Origin: Candidatus Saccharimonadota bacterium
Lineage (GTDB): Bacteria > Patescibacteriota > Saccharimonadia > Saccharimonadales > Saccharimonadaceae
Reading direction: 5' to 3'
Length of the DNA: 6,815 nucleotides
Assembly (NCBI GenBank): GCA_030528815.1
Contig: JAUMYE010000055.1
Span: forward strand, 1-6,815
The stretch's first letter is position 1, and each line of letters starts with the position of its first letter. Position numbers and translations under genes: made by a program. The notes beneath the pieces are model-generated. The model ran no database searches and was not told where the DNA came from. It was given only the letters and a program-made list of their open reading frames with translations. This document shows positions 4,826 to 6,815 of the stretch, in pieces.

Positions 4826-6565
4826 CTAAGCGCCTGGCGCTATTCTTAAATATTCTATCATATAATTACTGAGCTGCGTGAAGACATCTGCCGCCTCATA
4901 ACCCCATAGAAATGTCTCGCCATCAAGCCTTACAAGAATCGAGTATTCCGGCAAAGAACCTTCCTTGGAAGACATACCAAAACCCGCAATACCTACGATA
5001 GTTTTATCCGAAGTATAAGTGCCGTCGTCGTTCAAAGTTTCACCCGTACCAGTCTTTGCGCCAATAATATAACCGGCCGGATCGTTGTCACCACCATTAT
5101 AACTACGAACTTCCTGGAGCATTCTGCGCATCGTTGCACTCGTCTCCGCGCTTACTGCCTGATGATCTGCGCCCTTTAGTTCGTTCGGTACATATTGACC
5201 ATTCTGCATCGTACCTGCAATAATCGTCGGCTTATAATAAGTACCACCATTAACCACCGAGGAGAAACCTGCGAGCACCTGAATCATCGTAATATTCATA
5301 CCCTGACCAAAGCTCATATTCGAATAACGCACCGCGTTACCTTCTGCGTCATCTGGACTAATAATTACGCCGTCCGCCTCGTAAAGGCCCGAACCGGTAT
5401 TCTTGCCTAGTGAATAGTGATTAGTTAAATAGTCATAAATTGTCGAGCGCGCCTGGTAAGAAATCGTGCCGTCGCTACCTAGCCTACGCACCACTTCAAC
5501 TGTACCAGTATTCAAAGAATAATCTAGCGCCGTCTGGAAGGTAATCGTGCCAAGATGCGCCATACTACCAAGAGCGTTCTGAATAGTAATATCATCAACG
5601 TCGGTATGACCAGTATTCACATAAGTATCCTCTGGGCTAATAACACCTTCGTTGATTGCTGTCGCATAAGTAAATGTCTTGCAAATCGAAGCTGGCTCAT
5701 AAGGCGAATCAGCCGGAATATTTCTAAAGACGTTGCCATCAGTTACCTTATAGTAAAATTCTGGATTAAAGCTCGGATAAGTGGCCATCGAATAAATCTG
5801 GCCATTCTGTGGATTCATTATAACAACGCTTGCGTTCTTGATCTTACCTTCGTAAGTATCATAGATACGCTTCAGAGCTTTCTCGCTCTCGCGCTGAACA
5901 TTTTCGTCAAGCGTCAATACTATCGTTTCGCCGTCCTGTGCAGGAATTTCGACATTCTCATCGCCAAGAGACAATGGAATCTCGTTAACATCTGTAACCG
6001 TCTTAAGAAGCCCGTTCTTACCGGATAGACGATCATTTTGTGCACCTTCGAGACCAGAGCCTACGCCCTCAGCATTCACAAAACCAAGCACCTGCGCTGC
6101 CATCTCGCCACGCGGATAGACACGCTTGGAAGTTTCCTTCTGTCCTACACCCTGAATATTTGCTTTCTTTACCGCTGCGACGGTATCATAATCAACGCCT
6201 TTCGCGACCTCAACATACATATTAGTAAGGTCTTTCCAGACGTCATCCCAGCTCACAATAAGCTTATCGCCGAGAATTTCGGTAAGCTTTGCTTGGGCTT
6301 TATCACGGTTTATAACATAACTTGGATCTACGAAAATCGTCCAAGTTCTTTCATTAAGAACAGCAGGCACGACTTCATTTTCGCCACTCTTCATATAGAT
6401 CTCGCCACGCTTCGCAAGTAGCTCATATTGCTTTACGCGTACGCTATTAGCAGCCGAAACATATTCATCGTGTTTAACTAGTTGCACATAAAAAAGTCTT
6501 GCACCAAAAACAACAAAAACAAGACTTAAAAGAAAATAAACAAAACGGTAGCGCTTGCCAACCAT
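4826..6565 (-). CDS. ftsI: FtsI-type class B penicillin-binding protein (septal transpeptidase)
   Basis: Membrane-anchored D,D-transpeptidase (579 aa) that cross-links new septal peptidoglycan; its partner is FtsW. A single N-terminal anchor (about residues 8-28) has a short basic cytoplasmic start (MVGKRYR). The non-catalytic pedestal domain carries KRGEIYM (52-58) and RVYPRGEMAAQVLGFVN (148-164). The transpeptidase domain (about 240-575) has all three active-site motifs: S293-I-C-K296 (nucleophile Ser), S350-L-N352 and K504-T-G506. Cys inside the SxxK box is uncommon. No PASTA repeats follow, and no transglycosylase domain precedes. FtsI rather than the elongation PBP2 is inferred from the ftsL-like gene upstream and mraY-ftsW-murG downstream. 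No Shine-Dalgarno sequence precedes the ATG at 6565; instead a TATAAT box lies 6 nt upstream, suggesting that a leaderless transcript starts at this gene. The next gene, mraY, begins 10 nt after the stop. Confidence 0.94.
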   Translation of the reverse strand: MVGKRYRFVYFLLSLVFVVFGARLFYVQLVKHDEYVSAANSVRVKQYELLAKRGEIYMKSGENEVVPAVLNERTWTIFVDPSYVINRDKAQAKLTEILGDKLIVSWDDVWKDLTNMYVEVAKGVDYDTVAAVKKANIQGVGQKETSKRVYPRGEMAAQVLGFVNAEGVGSGLEGAQNDRLSGKNGLLKTVTDVNEIPLSLGDENVEIPAQDGETIVLTLDENVQRESEKALKRIYDTYEGKIKNASVVIMNPQNGQIYSMATYPSFNPEFYYKVTDGNVFRNIPADSPYEPASICKTFTYATAINEGVISPEDTYVNTGHTDVDDITIQNALGSMAHLGTITFQTALDYSLNTGTVEVVRRLGSDGTISYQARSTIYDYLTNHYSLGKNTGSGLYEADGVIISPDDAEGNAVRYSNMSFGQGMNITMIQVLAGFSSVVNGGTYYKPTIIAGTMQNGQYVPNELKGADHQAVSAETSATMRRMLQEVRSYNGGDNDPAGYIIGAKTGTGETLNDDGTYTSDKTIVGIAGFGMSSKEGSLPEYSILVRLDGETFLWGYEAADVFTQLSNYMIEYLRIAPGA

Positions 6566-6571
6566 AAGAAT

Positions 6572-6577
6572 ATTATA
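6572..6577 (-). promoter_or_regulatory. Candidate internal -10 box for a leaderless ftsI transcript
   Basis: A perfect TATAAT on the minus strand (6577 to 6572) in the 18-nt gap between the ftsL-like stop and the ftsI ATG. Six nt separate it from the ATG, so initiation at the usual distance would fall on the A of the start codon. No clear -35 is present 16-18 nt upstream. The region is AT-rich, so a chance match is possible. Confidence 0.45.
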
Positions 6578-6583
6578 CGATAT

Positions 6584-6815
6584 TTATCGCTCAACAAAAG
6601 CCGCACTATTTGCATCGACCATTGTTGATGCAACGCTATTAGAATCCGCATCTGATGCCGCTGCAGTAATCTTCGCATTCTCTACTGCAAGTGCATCTCT
6701 TTGAGCTTCTAGCTCAGTTATTTCACTATTTACTTTAGCAACTTCCAAGTCATAATCTGTGACTTTAGAACTTTGCGAAACAAACATCAAGCCGATTAGT
6801 AATACAACCGCAGTC
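6584..6815 (-). CDS. FtsL/DivIC-like divisome protein, C-terminal part (start lies outside the window)
   Basis: The reading frame is open to the right edge, so the protein is cut at its N-terminus; 76 whole codons are visible. The visible part begins with a hydrophobic run (TAVVLLIGLMFV), the end of a membrane anchor. A heptad-like stretch follows (from about DYDLEVAKVNSEITELEAQ) that looks like a coiled coil, then an Ala/Ser/Asp-rich tail ending AAFVER. One membrane span plus an outer coiled coil, directly before ftsI, is the layout of FtsL, the small bitopic protein that with DivIC/FtsB and FtsQ activates FtsWI. Sequence conservation in this family is low, so the call rests on architecture and position. 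A Met within the visible part is not the likely start, because using it would remove the anchor. The gene ends 18 nt before ftsI. Confidence 0.72.
   Translation of the reverse strand, partial: TAVVLLIGLMFVSQSSKVTDYDLEVAKVNSEITELEAQRDALAVENAKITAAASDADSNSVASTMVDANSAAFVER

Noticed and set aside
5555..6421. Long plus-strand open frames opposite ftsI (5555-6028 and 6038-6421)
   Set aside because: They are antisense to a well-supported penicillin-binding protein and show no recognisable family or ribosome binding site.
1..6815. TGA recoding (Gracilibacteria-type code)
   Set aside because: No visible stop in the window is TGA, but all genes are full-length and in-frame under the standard code, with no need to read TGA as Gly.
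1..6815. CRISPR arrays or insertion sequences
   Set aside because: No regularly spaced direct repeats and no transposase-like frame were seen.

Overview
The window suggests a small-genome bacterium of the Candidate Phyla Radiation (Patescibacteria), most likely a Saccharibacteria (TM7)-type organism. This is inferred from a stripped-down division and cell-wall (dcw) cluster, from family variants in MurG and MraY, and from very tight gene packing. The standard genetic code fits: all long reading frames stay open with no in-frame TGA, which argues against the TGA-as-Gly lineages (Gracilibacteria, Absconditabacteria). All six protein genes lie on the minus strand, so the window reads biologically from right to left.

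Right to middle (6815 to 1504): a dcw-type operon in the order ftsL-like (cut by the window edge), ftsI (class B penicillin-binding protein), mraY, ftsW, murG. FtsL-like and FtsI belong to the septal divisome. MraY and MurG make lipid I and lipid II on the inner face of the membrane. FtsW polymerises lipid II and FtsI cross-links the strands. Junctions are 18 nt, 10 nt, a TAATG stop/start overlap, and a 65-nt overlap. The murC/D/E/F, ddl and ftsQ/A/Z genes often found in this cluster are not interleaved here.

Middle (1503 to 1050): an intergenic stretch of about 450 bp holding a tRNA-Glu(UUC) gene with its own promoter and intrinsic terminator. Next comes a 163-bp inverted-repeat element of unknown function, whose two ends both resemble the 3' end of that tRNA gene in opposite orientations. 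A second minus-strand terminator follows. The element is the least explained part of the window.

Left (1049 to 1): an ABC transporter operon with its own promoter. A DrrA/CcmA-type ATPase is followed by the start of an ABC-2-type permease, joined by another TAATG overlap and cut by the window edge.

Two genes (ftsI and the ABC ATPase) have a perfect TATAAT box within 6 to 10 nt of their ATG and no Shine-Dalgarno sequence, suggesting leaderless or near-leaderless transcripts inside or between these operons.
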